Made by a program: the position numbers and the translations under genes. Under the pieces are notes generated by a model. That model saw only the letters and a list, made by a program, of their open reading frames with translations. It searched no databases and was not told the DNA's origin. Of a stretch of DNA of 64,000 nucleotides, positions 1 through 7,750 are shown in pieces; the first letter of the stretch is position 1, and every line of letters begins with the position of its first letter. This DNA is from Saccharopolyspora sp. NFXS83 (lineage in GTDB: Bacteria; Actinomycetota; Actinomycetes; Mycobacteriales; Pseudonocardiaceae): positions 248,001 through 312,000 of the forward strand of contig NZ_JAPFGB010000001.1 in the NCBI RefSeq assembly GCF_026241095.1, written 5' to 3'.

Positions 1-558
1 AAGAGCGCCGGGGCCGAGGGCACCGCGATGATGGCCTACCCCGGAACCGCCGAAGCGCCGCAGCGCTCCGACGACCCGTACGACTTCGACGACTACGAGG
101 ACTACGACCGCTCCGGTGGCGACTACCCCGATGAAGCGGTCTACGAGGACTACGCCGAGGGCAGCGAGGCCACCCGGTACCGCCGGGACGGCTACGACGC
201 CGATGACGACTACGACGACTACGACGCCGCGCTGCCCGCCGGGTTGGACGCCGACGACTACCGGGCCGACGACGCCGACGAGGAACCGGAGCAGACCACC
301 GGCAAGGAGTGGCTGGTGCTGGCGCTGCAGGGCGGTGCCGGGCTGATCTGCGGAGGCGCGGTGTGGTTCGCGTTCCGCTGGCTGTGGACCGCGATCCCGA
401 TCGCGGCGCTGGTCGCCGCCTTGGTGATCACGGGCGCGCTGGTGTTCGTCGCGCGGAAGTTCTTGCGCACCGACGATCTGCAGACGATCCTGCTCGCGGT
501 GCTGGTCGGGCTGATCTGCACCGTGTCACCGGCCGCGCTGCTGCTGATCGGGCATTGA
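1..558 (+). CDS. Conserved acidic membrane protein, 5'-truncated (Rv0497-like)
   Basis: The reading frame is open to the first base of the window, so the true start probably lies upstream; the first internal ATG is at 28. The visible protein has a very acidic, Tyr/Asp-rich cytoplasmic-type segment (about 90 residues with repeated DDYDDY-like runs), followed by three hydrophobic segments (WLVLALQGGAGLICGGAVW, an AIPIAALVAALVITGALVF-type helix and an ILLAVLVGLICTVSPAALLL-type helix). Position ahead of a sugar-phosphate isomerase and proC matches the M. tuberculosis Rv0497-Rv0498-Rv0500 order. No enzymatic motif is seen and function is unknown. The orthology call rests on topology and neighbours. 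Confidence 0.7.
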   Translation, partial: KSAGAEGTAMMAYPGTAEAPQRSDDPYDFDDYEDYDRSGGDYPDEAVYEDYAEGSEATRYRRDGYDADDDYDDYDAALPAGLDADDYRADDADEEPEQTTGKEWLVLALQGGAGLICGGAVWFAFRWLWTAIPIAALVAALVITGALVFVARKFLRTDDLQTILLAVLVGLICTVSPAALLLIGH

Positions 559-640
559 GGCCGGTTTCGTCGCGCGGGTCCGCAGCCGGGCCCGCCGGGG
601 TGACACCAGGTGGTGGGGCCGCGACACGCTGGGGCAGGAC

Positions 641-1528
641 ATGACACCGCAACCGCATACGACGACCGAGCCGAGCCGTCCCGACATCCCGGTCGGGCTC
701 TCCAGCGCATCGGTGTGGCCGCAGCCCGCGCGGGCCGCGTTCGAGATGGCGGCCGACCTGGGCTTCGACGGGGTCGAGGTGATGGTCTGGGCGGACGCGG
801 TGAGCCAGGACGTCGGCGCGCTGCGCCGGCTCTCGCAGGAGCACGGGGTGCCGATCCTGGCGGTGCACGCGCCCTGCCTGCTGATCACGCAGCGGGTGTG
901 GTCGCCGGAGCCGGAGGAGCGGCTGCGTCGCGCGGTGGTGGCCGCGAGCGATCTGGGCGCCTCGACGGTGGTGGTGCACCCCCCGTTCCGCTGGCAGCGC
1001 CGGTACGCCGAGGGTTTCGGCGACCTGGTCGGCGAGCTGGAGGAGACCAGCGGCATCCGGGTCGCGGTGGAGAACATGTTCCCGATCCGCCCGCCCAACA
1101 GGCTCAACCGGCTGCGCGGCGGCCGGGCGAGCGGGTTGTCGGCGTTCACGCCTTCGCCCGACCCGACGGAGGTCGGCTACCGCAACTACACGCTGGACCT
1201 GTCGCACGCCGCCGCCGCGCACGTGGACGCGGTGGAGCTGTACAAGCGGATGCAGGACCGGCTCGCGCACGTCCACCTGGCGGACGGCACCGGAGCGCCC
1301 CGTGATGAACATCTCGTGCCGGGGCGCGGCACCCAGCCGTGCGCGCAGGTCTGCGAGCTGTTGGCCGCGGATGGCTTCGCGGGGTCGGTCGTGCTGGAGG
1401 TGAACAGCCGGAAGGCCCGCAACCAGCAGGAACGCGCCGCACTGCTGGCGGAGTCGCTGGTGTACGCCCGATTGCACCTGCAAGCGCCTGGTAGGCCGCA
1501 GGCGGGCGAACCCGGTACCGGCCCGTGA
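641..1528 (+). CDS. Sugar phosphate isomerase/epimerase family protein (TIM barrel)
   Basis: 295 residues, the size expected for the xylose-isomerase-like TIM-barrel (AP endonuclease 2) family. Candidate metal-site segments appear in order: VHAPC, VVVHPPFRW, VAVENMFP, LDLSHAAAAH, HVHLADG and VVLEVNSRK, with His, Glu and Asp residues at strand ends as in that fold. A GGGGCAGGA Shine-Dalgarno-like stretch precedes the ATG at 641. It is the Rv0498-type gene next to the acidic membrane protein and thioesterase genes. Substrate cannot be read from sequence; a carbohydrate phosphate is family knowledge only. Confidence 0.8.
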   Translation: MTPQPHTTTEPSRPDIPVGLSSASVWPQPARAAFEMAADLGFDGVEVMVWADAVSQDVGALRRLSQEHGVPILAVHAPCLLITQRVWSPEPEERLRRAVVAASDLGASTVVVHPPFRWQRRYAEGFGDLVGELEETSGIRVAVENMFPIRPPNRLNRLRGGRASGLSAFTPSPDPTEVGYRNYTLDLSHAAAAHVDAVELYKRMQDRLAHVHLADGTGAPRDEHLVPGRGTQPCAQVCELLAADGFAGSVVLEVNSRKARNQQERAALLAESLVYARLHLQAPGRPQAGEPGTGP

Positions 1529-1548
1529 TCAACTTCGAAACGGGTACG

Positions 1549-1560
1549 TAGGATCATGGC
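1549..1560 (+). promoter_or_regulatory. Leaderless-type promoter (-10 TAGGAT) for leader ORF and thioesterase
   Basis: TAGGAT at 1549-1554 is followed by exactly 6 nt (CATGGC) and then ATG at 1561. This spacing places the transcription start at or beside the A of the ATG. No convincing -35 is seen (TGATCA lies near 1526). No Shine-Dalgarno sequence precedes 1561 or 1620. Confidence 0.5.
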
Positions 1561-1623
1561 ATGAGTACGATGCGCGCCTCGCTCGCTCATGAGCGACGCC
1601 GGCACTGCGCGGGTCGCGCGTGA
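1561..1623 (+). CDS. Possible 20-codon leaderless leader peptide coupled to the thioesterase gene
   Basis: ATG at 1561 opens a 20-codon frame rich in Arg and with one Cys (peptide MSTMRASLAHERRRHCAGRA), ending at TGA 1621-1623. The TGA overlaps the GTG start of the thioesterase gene (1620-1622) in a GTGA arrangement, so terminating ribosomes could restart on the downstream gene, which has no ribosome binding site of its own. The frame contains the 12-bp palindrome CGCTCATGAGCG. It is too short for composition tests and may be chance; the promoter spacing and exact overlap are the argument. Confidence 0.4.
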   Translation: MSTMRASLAHERRRHCAGRA

Positions 1624-2408
1624 ACGACACCCCTTTCCTCGACACCCTCGCCGTGCGCCCGCTGGGCGACGGCACCTTCGTCGCCGATCTGCACCAGGAC
1701 TGGGCGGTCGGCGACCGCCCGCACGGTGGCTACCTGCTGGCGCTGCTCAGCCGCGCCGCCGTCGGCGACACCTCGCTGGACCCGCTGTCGGTCAGCGCCC
1801 AGTACCTGCGCTCGCCGAAGGTGGGGCCGGTGCTGCTGCGCACCGAACGCCTCAAGGCGGGCCGGACCGTCACCGTCGTCCGGGCGGTGCTGGAGCAGGC
1901 CGGGCAGGTGTGCGTGGACGCCACCCTCACCCTCGGCGAGATCCCCGACGAGCCGCCCACCTGGTCGGACCTGCCGGACATGCCGGTGAACCCGCCACCG
2001 GACGCGGTCGACCTCGGCAGCTCCGAAGCGGGCGGGCCGAACGGGCTCGCGCGGGCCTGCGACATGCGGCTCGATCCGCGCGGAGCCGGTTTTTTGCGCG
2101 GCAGCACCAGCGAACCGCTGCGGCTGCGGATGTGGGCGCGCCCGCACCAGGGGCAGCCGGACCTGCTGTTCGGGCTCATCGCCGGGGACCTGACGATGCC
2201 CGTCACGTTCAACCTGGGCCGCTTCGGCTGGTCGCCGACGGTGCAGCTCACGGCGTTGCTGCGGGCTCGGCCCGCGAACGGCTGGTTCCGCCTCGTGGTG
2301 GAGTCCAAGGCGGTGCACGGCCCGTGGTTCGACGAGGACACCCTCGTCATCGACTCCACCGGCCGATTGGTGTGCCAGGCGCGGCAACTGGCGCTGAGCG
2401 CGAAGTGA
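1620..2408 (+). CDS. Thioesterase family protein (acyl-CoA thioesterase, double hotdog)
   Basis: 262 residues starting at GTG 1620. The N-terminal half has the hotdog signature WAVGDRPHGGYLLALLSRAA, and the C-terminal half ends in TLVIDSTGRLVCQARQLAL, typical of the TesB-like/4HBT_3 double-hotdog family. Such proteins hydrolyse acyl-CoA thioesters in the cytoplasm, and this one precedes an acyl-CoA ligase on the opposite strand. The GTG overlaps the stop of a short upstream frame and lacks its own Shine-Dalgarno sequence, suggesting translational coupling. Acyl chain preference is unknown. Confidence 0.75.
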   Translation: MNDTPFLDTLAVRPLGDGTFVADLHQDWAVGDRPHGGYLLALLSRAAVGDTSLDPLSVSAQYLRSPKVGPVLLRTERLKAGRTVTVVRAVLEQAGQVCVDATLTLGEIPDEPPTWSDLPDMPVNPPPDAVDLGSSEAGGPNGLARACDMRLDPRGAGFLRGSTSEPLRLRMWARPHQGQPDLLFGLIAGDLTMPVTFNLGRFGWSPTVQLTALLRARPANGWFRLVVESKAVHGPWFDEDTLVIDSTGRLVCQARQLALSAK

Positions 2409-2508
2409 GGACGCGGGCGGGCCGTGCGCGGCCTGCCCGTTCCGGGCGGCGGCCGGGGTTAGGGTGGCGACTCCGGCCGAACGACCGCCGACCGTAGGGA
2501 GACCAGCC

Positions 2509-2784
2509 GTGCCGACCGTGCGCATCCACCCCATCCAGCTCGACTTCAAGCACTCGGGCGGCGGACAGGTGTGCAACCTGTGCGGGGCGCAGGAGAAGTG
2601 GGCCTCCGCGGCCCAGCCGACGGTGCAGGGCGCGGCGTACGACCGTTCGCTGCACCTGGCGCACCTGGTGACCGAGCACCTCGCCGACGTGCAGGGCACC
2701 TTCTCCAACGCCGAACGCGGCAAGGAGAAGTCCATCACCGACAACGCCCCCGCGGAAGAGCCGGACGAGACCCCAGCGGAGTGA
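2509..2784 (+). CDS. Small hypothetical protein with CxxC
   Basis: 91 residues from GTG 2509, chosen because TAGGGAGA at about 2495-2502 gives a good Shine-Dalgarno spacing; the frame is open further upstream to 2464. The sequence carries QVCNLCGAQE (CxxC, residues about 22-25) and His-rich helical text LHLAHLVTEHLAD, which could form a small metal site. The acidic tail ends PAEEPDETPAE. No family is recognised and the function is unknown. The gene ends just before a dispersed repeat. Confidence 0.6.
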   Translation: MPTVRIHPIQLDFKHSGGGQVCNLCGAQEKWASAAQPTVQGAAYDRSLHLAHLVTEHLADVQGTFSNAERGKEKSITDNAPAEEPDETPAE

Positions 2785-2817
2785 CCCACGCCGGCCGCCC
2801 GGCCGAGTCGTGATTTC

Positions 2818-3033
2818 GGAAGCGGCGAAGCCGCGAAGGGCGGGCGAAGCCGTGCCTGCCTCGCGGCGAAGCCGTGCCTGGATGCGCGAAGCGCATAGCC
2901 CACGTCGAGAAGCCGCTCACCGGCGGGTTCTCAGCGGCTTCCTCGCGAGGACAGCAATTTTGCGCGTGGCGGAGCCGCTCGAAAAAGTGATCCCGCAGCG
3001 AGGAAGCCGCTGAGGTTCCGCTACTGGGACACC
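2818..3033 (-). repeat. Dispersed intergenic repeat, copy R1
   Basis: Read on the minus strand this matches the other copies (R2-R6): GGTGTCC, GCGGAACCTCAGC, a hairpin core, CTGAGAACC, then a module with GACGTGGGCTATGCG and ACGGCTTCGCCG. Its core has perfect 17-bp terminal inverted arms: CTCAGCGGCTTCCTCGC at 2930-2946 and GCGAGGAAGCCGCTGAG at 2998-3014. It fills the gap between two convergent genes. Confidence 0.8.
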
Positions 3034-3052
3034 AGAGCAGAACGAGCCGACG

Positions 3053-4678
3053 TCACTTCGCCTGCTCGACGTCGAGGTCTCCGTCGGCGTGCTGTTTGCG
3101 GAGTCGCTTCTTGTCGTACTTGCCGACGCTGGTCTTCGGCGCTTCGTCGATGAAGGTCCAGTGCTCCGGCAGCTGCCACTTCGCGACCCGGCCGATCAGG
3201 AACTCGCGCAGCTCCGCCACGCCCGCTTGCGCGCCCTCGTGCAGCACCACGGCGGCCAGCGGTCGCTCGTCCCACTTCTCGTCCGGCACGCCCACGACCA
3301 TCGCCTCGGCGACGGCGGGGTGCGCCACCAGGTGGTTCTCCAGCTCCACCGAGGAGATCCACTCCCCGCCGGACTTGATCACGTCCTTGGCGCGGTCGGT
3401 GAGCCGCAGGAACCCGTCCGCCGACAGCGTGCCCACGTCCTCGGTGCGCAGCCAGCCGTCGCGGAACTTCTCGGGGTCGTCGTTGTTGTAGTAGGACGAC
3501 GCGACCCACGGGCCGCGCACCTCCAGCTCGCCGACGCTCTTGCCGTCCCACGGGAGTTCGTTGCCGTCGTCGTCGATCAGCCGCGCCTGCACGGCCGAGG
3601 ACAACCGGCCCTGCGACTCGCGGTACGGCCACTGCTGCTCGCCGGTCGCCGAGGCGGGTGGCCGGGCGACGCTGCCCAGCGGCGAGGTCTCGGTCATGCC
3701 CCACGCGTGCAGCACGGGGATGCCGTAGCGCTCCTGGAAGGTCCGCATCAGCGACGGCGGGCACGCCGAGCCGCCCACCACGACCTCGCGCAGCGAGGAG
3801 ATGTCCTGCGGATCCTGGTCGAGGTGGCCCAGCACGCCCTGCCAGATCGTCGGCACGGCCGCGGCCATCGTCGGGTGCAGCGAGGTGATCATCCGGACCA
3901 GCGGCTCCGGCTGCAGGAACCGGTCCGGCATGATCAGCGACGCGCCGGCCATCATGGCCGCGTACGGCATGCCCCAGGACATCGCGTGGAACATCGGCAC
4001 CACGGCCAGCCCGCGATCCGCCTGCGCCAGCGCCATCCCGTCCGACATGCACACCTGCATCGAGTGCAGCCAGATCGAGCGGTGCGAGTAGACGACGCCC
4101 TTCGGATTGCCGGTGGTGCCGGAGGTGTAGCACATCGCCGCCGCGCTGCGTTCGTCCAGCTCGGGCCAGTCGAAGGTCTCCGGGCGTCCGCGCAGCAGCT
4201 GCTCGTAGTCGTGCACCCGCACGCCCTCCGGAGCCTGCAAGGACGCCGGGTCGCCGCCGTTGACGACGACGTGGCGCACGGTGCTCAGGTTCGGGAGGAT
4301 CTTCTGGAACAGCGGCAGCAGGCTCGCGTCGACGATCACCACGTGGTCCTCGGCGTGATCGGCGATGTAGCTGATCTGCTCGGGGAACAACCGGATGTTG
4401 AGGGTGTGCAGCACCGCGCCCATCGACGGGGCCGCCAGGTAGATCTCCAGGTGCTCGGCGTTGTTCCACATGAACGTGGCGACGCGCTGGTCACCGGTGA
4501 CGCCCAGCTCGCGGAGCCCGTGGGCGAGCTGAGCCGTGCGGCGGCCGACCTCGGCGTAGCTGCGGCGGCGGGCCTGCTCCCCGGTCCACGTCACCACCTC
4601 CGAGGCTCCGTGGGTGGTGCTGCCGTGTTCCAGGATCCTGGCGATCGACAGCGGGCCGTCGTGCATCGTGCTCAGCAT
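3053..4678 (-). CDS. Long-chain fatty-acid--CoA ligase (AMP-binding)
   Basis: 541 residues. The ANL-superfamily P-loop YTSGTTGNPKG is at residues 184-194, GMTETSPLG follows in the core, and the C-terminal A10 lysine motif is PKTSVGKYDKKRLR. This activates a fatty or related carboxylic acid to its CoA ester through an acyl-adenylate. ATG 4678 is chosen because GGAGGT (complement of 4688-4693) lies 9 nt upstream; an internal Met (MHDGPL) is a weaker alternative. It converges on the small CxxC gene across repeat R1. Substrate is not determinable. Confidence 0.85.
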   Translation of the reverse strand: MLSTMHDGPLSIARILEHGSTTHGASEVVTWTGEQARRRSYAEVGRRTAQLAHGLRELGVTGDQRVATFMWNNAEHLEIYLAAPSMGAVLHTLNIRLFPEQISYIADHAEDHVVIVDASLLPLFQKILPNLSTVRHVVVNGGDPASLQAPEGVRVHDYEQLLRGRPETFDWPELDERSAAAMCYTSGTTGNPKGVVYSHRSIWLHSMQVCMSDGMALAQADRGLAVVPMFHAMSWGMPYAAMMAGASLIMPDRFLQPEPLVRMITSLHPTMAAAVPTIWQGVLGHLDQDPQDISSLREVVVGGSACPPSLMRTFQERYGIPVLHAWGMTETSPLGSVARPPASATGEQQWPYRESQGRLSSAVQARLIDDDGNELPWDGKSVGELEVRGPWVASSYYNNDDPEKFRDGWLRTEDVGTLSADGFLRLTDRAKDVIKSGGEWISSVELENHLVAHPAVAEAMVVGVPDEKWDERPLAAVVLHEGAQAGVAELREFLIGRVAKWQLPEHWTFIDEAPKTSVGKYDKKRLRKQHADGDLDVEQAK

Positions 4679-4807
4679 CGGGATCGGACCTCCAAGTCCG
4701 AGCGCTCGGGCGCTCCATCAACGGCGGTGTCGTGGCTGCGGACACACTAACCGCGCAGGTGACGCCTGGGGAGGGTCCGAACGCGACGTTCTGGCACCCT
4801 GATTCGC

Positions 4808-5617
4808 ATGAATTCCATTGCCGTACTGGGCGCGGGCAAGATCGGTGAGTCCCTGCTGTCGGGTCTCCTGCACGCCGGTCGGAACCCGGCCGACCTGCTT
4901 TTCACCGAACGCCACCCGGAGCGGGCCGCCGAACTCACCGACAAGTACGGCATCGAGCACGTCGAGATCGACGCCGCGGTGCGGCGCGCCGACGTGCTGA
5001 TCGTCGCGGTCAAGCCGCAGGACATCGAGCCGCTGCTGGACGAGGTGGCGCCGCTGCTGGAACCGAGCACGCTGGTCGTGTCGCTGTGCGCGGGGCTGCC
5101 GACGAAGCTCTACGAGCGCCGCTTCGCCGCGGGCACCCCGGTGGTCCGGGTCATGCCGAACACGCCGATGGTGGTCGGCGAGGCGATGAGCGCCATCTCG
5201 GCCGGTTCGCACGCCGACGAGAAGCACCTGGCGCTGGTGGAGGAGCTGCTCAGCAGCGTCGGCCAGGTCGTCCGGGTCCCGGAGTCCCAGCAGGACGCGG
5301 TGACCGCGCTGTCCGGTTCCGGTCCCGCCTACTTCTTCTACCTGGTCGAGGCCATGATCGACGCGGGCATCCTGCTGGGCATCCCGCGCGCCACCGCGGC
5401 CGACCTGATCGTGCAGTCCGCCGTGGGCGCGGCGACCATGCTGCGCGACGGTTCGGAGGGGCACCCGGTGATCCTGCGCGAGGCCGTGACCTCGCCCGCG
5501 GGCACCACCATCGCCGGTATCCGGGAGCTGGAGAAGCACGGCGTGCGGGCGGCCCTCATCGACGCGATCGAGGCCGCCAGGGACCGCTCCGTCGAGCTGG
5601 GCAGCGCCCACGACTGA
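4808..5617 (+). CDS. proC: Pyrroline-5-carboxylate reductase
   Basis: 269 residues, typical for the family. The N-terminal NAD(P)H Rossmann motif is VLGAGKIGESL (residues 6-16). MPNTP at 116-120 and the C-terminal signature ALSGSGPAYFFYLVEAM at about 167-183 are family hallmarks. It reduces 1-pyrroline-5-carboxylate to L-proline, the last proline biosynthesis step. Its position between Rv0497/0498-like genes and the small HTH gene matches mycobacterial proC. No strong Shine-Dalgarno precedes ATG 4808. Confidence 0.95.
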   Translation: MNSIAVLGAGKIGESLLSGLLHAGRNPADLLFTERHPERAAELTDKYGIEHVEIDAAVRRADVLIVAVKPQDIEPLLDEVAPLLEPSTLVVSLCAGLPTKLYERRFAAGTPVVRVMPNTPMVVGEAMSAISAGSHADEKHLALVEELLSSVGQVVRVPESQQDAVTALSGSGPAYFFYLVEAMIDAGILLGIPRATAADLIVQSAVGAATMLRDGSEGHPVILREAVTSPAGTTIAGIRELEKHGVRAALIDAIEAARDRSVELGSAHD

Positions 5618-5621
5618 CCGC

Positions 5622-5646
5622 GAAGCCCGGTGGCCGGGTTGGCTTC
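5622..5646 (+). terminator. Possible terminator hairpin after proC
   Basis: GAAGCCCGG, loop TGG, then CCGGG and a bulge before CTTC. The stem is 5 + 4 bp with a 4-nt bulge directly after the proC stop. There is no T-tract, as is usual in high-GC actinobacteria. Confidence 0.4.
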
Positions 5647-5823
5647 ATCGGGGGGTTTCGAGATGTGGTGCAGGCGTCCTGACAGGCGGAAACTCCTGAA
5701 ACCGGGACGTTCGTGCATCGCAGGATTCCCAGGCGTCCCGCTACTCTCGACAGAGCACGTGCGTGTGGAGTCCGTCGGAGGGGAAGCCGACGGCGCGTCA
5801 CGTGTCGAAGGACTCGGTGAAGC

Positions 5824-6048
5824 ATGTCTGCGAACTCGGAACCCACCCAGCAAGCACCTCCGCAGGTCGGGCAGGTGCAGTTCCTCACCGTGGCCGAAGT
5901 GGCCAGGTTGATGCGGGTGTCGAAGATGACCGTCTACCGGCTCGTGCACGCCGGCGATCTCCCAGCCGCTCGGGTGGGACGTTCGTTCCGCGTGGCGGAG
6001 AACGACGTGCACGCCTACCTGGAGAACGCCTACTACAACGCGGGCTGA
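5824..6048 (+). CDS. Small helix-turn-helix (excisionase/MerR-like) DNA-binding protein, Rv0500A-type
   Basis: 74 residues. A winged-HTH core runs from about residue 20 to 60: FLTVAEVARLMRVSKMTVYR, then LVHAGDLPAARVGRSFRVAENDV. This is the same excisionase-like fold as BldC but clearly different in sequence from the BldC protein encoded at 32787-33008. The gene lies immediately downstream of proC, as does Rv0500A in M. tuberculosis. It probably binds DNA; targets are unknown. A strong hairpin follows at 6088-6119. Confidence 0.8.
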   Translation: MSANSEPTQQAPPQVGQVQFLTVAEVARLMRVSKMTVYRLVHAGDLPAARVGRSFRVAENDVHAYLENAYYNAG

Positions 6049-6087
6049 GGGCCGCGTTCCGGCGTCATAGCGGGAAAATCGCCGTCC

Positions 6088-6119
6088 GCCTCCGGACGTG
6101 GCACCGCCCGTCCGGAGGC
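6088..6119 (+). terminator. Intrinsic terminator-like hairpin
   Basis: Perfect 11-bp stem GCCTCCGGACG (6088-6098) / CGTCCGGAGGC (6109-6119) with a 10-nt loop, 40 nt after the small HTH gene. No T-tract. Confidence 0.7.
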
Positions 6120-6283
6120 TCCCGGACCGCTGGGGAGGACCACGTCGTCAGGGGCGCACCGGTGGGCGGGTAGGCTGCGGCATCGGTCGTGCTTGATGCC
6201 GGTGCGCTCACCGGCGGTGCGCCACAGGGGCAGCACCGGCACGAAATGACATTCGTACCAACGCCGACAGCGAAGGATTCCGC

Positions 6284-6385
6284 ATGGGCTCGGTCATCAA
6301 GAAGCGCCGCAAGCGCATGTCCAAGAAGAAGCACCGCAAGCTTCTGCGCAGGACCCGCGTCCAGCGTCGTAAGTTGGGCAAGTAA
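6284..6385 (+). CDS. AURKAIP1/COX24-domain small basic ribosomal protein (bTHX-like)
   Basis: A 33-residue protein starting [20 protein letters not shown] and ending VQRRKLGK, almost entirely Lys/Arg. This is the conserved actinobacterial short protein annotated as AURKAIP1/COX24 domain protein or 30S protein bTHX (Rv0500B-type), which binds 16S rRNA in the small subunit. AAGGA at 6273-6277 sits 6 nt before ATG 6284. Its place between the small HTH gene and the epimerase gene matches the mycobacterial order. Confidence 0.9.
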
Positions 6386-6419
6386 GGGAACTGCCGGACT
6401 CCGGCTCCGCCCGCGCGGT

Positions 6420-6444
6420 GCGAGACCAGAGTCTCGGGTCTCGC
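6420..6444 (+). terminator. Hairpin downstream of the small ribosomal protein gene
   Basis: Perfect 8-bp stem GCGAGACC (6420-6427) / GGTCTCGC (6437-6444) with a 9-nt loop, the first of two tandem hairpins. Confidence 0.5.
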
Positions 6445-6451
6445 GCCTTCG

Positions 6452-6487
6452 CCGCCGCCGGCCACTCGGGTCGGCGGCGGTTGCTTT
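6452..6487 (+). terminator. Intrinsic terminator with partial T-tract
   Basis: Perfect 9-bp GC stem CCGCCGCCG (6452-6460) / CGGCGGCGG (6472-6480), 11-nt loop, followed by TTGCTTT. Confidence 0.7.
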
Positions 6488-6704
6488 GGCACCCCTGTCC
6501 AGGTGGTCCGGGCCGGTTCGGGTTGCCCGGCGGATCGGCCGCTGGTGGGGTGCACGAGGACCCCGCCGCGTTTCCTCGCGCGTAACCGGGACCATCGCCT
6601 GGGCTGGGTAGCATCGCGAACGGAGCTCGTGTTTCGCGGTCGCGGCCGGCCGTCGGCGCGCGGATGCAAGCGATCACCCTCCGGCCGGACTCTCGGGGAG
6701 AACC

Positions 6705-7739
6705 ATGGTGCCGAACGTCGTGCTCGTGACGGGTGTCAGCAGTTTCCTGGGCGGGCACCTCGCCGCGCGGCTCGCCGCGAACCCCGACATCGAACGCGTG
6801 CTGGGCGTGGACACGGCGCCGCCGCGTCCCGACCTGCGCCGCCGGATGGGGCGCACCGAGTTCGTGCGCGCCGACATCCGCAACCCGCTGATCTCCAAGG
6901 TGATCGCCGGTGCCGCGGTGGACACCGTGGTGCACGCGGCCGTCAACTCCCAGTCCGGCCCCGAGGGGCGCGCGGCGATGAAGGAGATCAACGTCATCGG
7001 CACCATGCAGCTGCTGGCGGCCTGCCAGAAGGCCCCGGAGCTGCGCCGGATGGTGATCAAGTCGACGACGGCCGTCTACGGCGCCAGCCCGCGCGACCCC
7101 GCCGTGTTCTGCGAGGACATGGAACCCAAGGATCTGCCGTCCTCCGGCTACGCCAAGGACGCCGGTGAGATCGAGGGCTACGTGCGCGGGTTCGGCAGGC
7201 GGCGACCGGACGTGGACATCACGACGCTGCGCTTCACCCACCTCATCGGGCCGCGCATCGACGCCGACCTCACCCGCTACTTCGCGCTGCCGCTGGTGCC
7301 GACGGTGCTCGGCTACGACGCCCGAATGCAGCTGCTGCACTCCGAGGACGCGCTGGCCGTGCTGGAGAAGGCGACGACCCACGCCCTGCCCGGCGTGTTC
7401 AACGCAGGCGGCGACGGCGTGCTGATGCTGTCCCAGGCGATCCGGCGCGCCGGGCGGGTGGCCGTCCCGGTGCCGCGGCTCGGCGTGCCCGCGATGAGCC
7501 GGTTCTTCCGCGGCGCTCGGCTCGTCGACTTCTCCCCGGAGCAGATGCGGTTCCTGAACTTCGGCCGGGTCGTGGACACCACGAAGCTGCGCGAGCGCTT
7601 CGGGTTCACCCCGCGCTGGACCACGCAACAAGCGTTCGACGACTTCGTGCGCGGACGCGACCTGCACCCGGTGATCGACCCGGACCGCGTCACGGCGTGG
7701 GAACGCGGCGTCGGTGACCTGCTCGCCCGACTGCGGTGA
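6705..7739 (+). CDS. NAD-dependent epimerase/dehydratase (SDR), GalE2-like
   Basis: 344 residues. The N-terminal nucleotide-binding motif is TGVSSFLGGHLAARL (about residues 8-22), and an FTHLIGPRID segment in the substrate domain is typical of extended SDRs. The usual YxxxK catalytic pair is not evident: the candidate Tyr region reads SGYAKDAGEIEG, with no Lys four residues after Tyr. GGGGAGA precedes ATG 6705. Gene order (small ribosomal protein, epimerase, acyltransferase) matches Rv0500B-Rv0501-Rv0502, so this is the galE2-type gene. True substrate is unknown and UDP-glucose epimerisation should not be assumed. Confidence 0.75.
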   Translation: MVPNVVLVTGVSSFLGGHLAARLAANPDIERVLGVDTAPPRPDLRRRMGRTEFVRADIRNPLISKVIAGAAVDTVVHAAVNSQSGPEGRAAMKEINVIGTMQLLAACQKAPELRRMVIKSTTAVYGASPRDPAVFCEDMEPKDLPSSGYAKDAGEIEGYVRGFGRRRPDVDITTLRFTHLIGPRIDADLTRYFALPLVPTVLGYDARMQLLHSEDALAVLEKATTHALPGVFNAGGDGVLMLSQAIRRAGRVAVPVPRLGVPAMSRFFRGARLVDFSPEQMRFLNFGRVVDTTKLRERFGFTPRWTTQQAFDDFVRGRDLHPVIDPDRVTAWERGVGDLLARLR

Positions 7740-7750
7740 TGGGAGGCCAG

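Larger units (their letters stand above)
6386..6704 (+). other. 319-nt intergenic region: two terminators and the epimerase promoter
   Basis: No gene seen. It begins with two stem-loops (annotated separately). The right part holds a plausible -10 (TAGCAT at about 6607-6612) and GGGGAGA just before ATG 6705. Confidence 0.5.

Noticed and set aside
3089-4750. 553-codon plus-strand open frame opposite the acyl-CoA ligase
   Set aside because: Antisense shadow of a gene with clear ANL motifs; its translation is Arg/His/Val-rich with no family resemblance.
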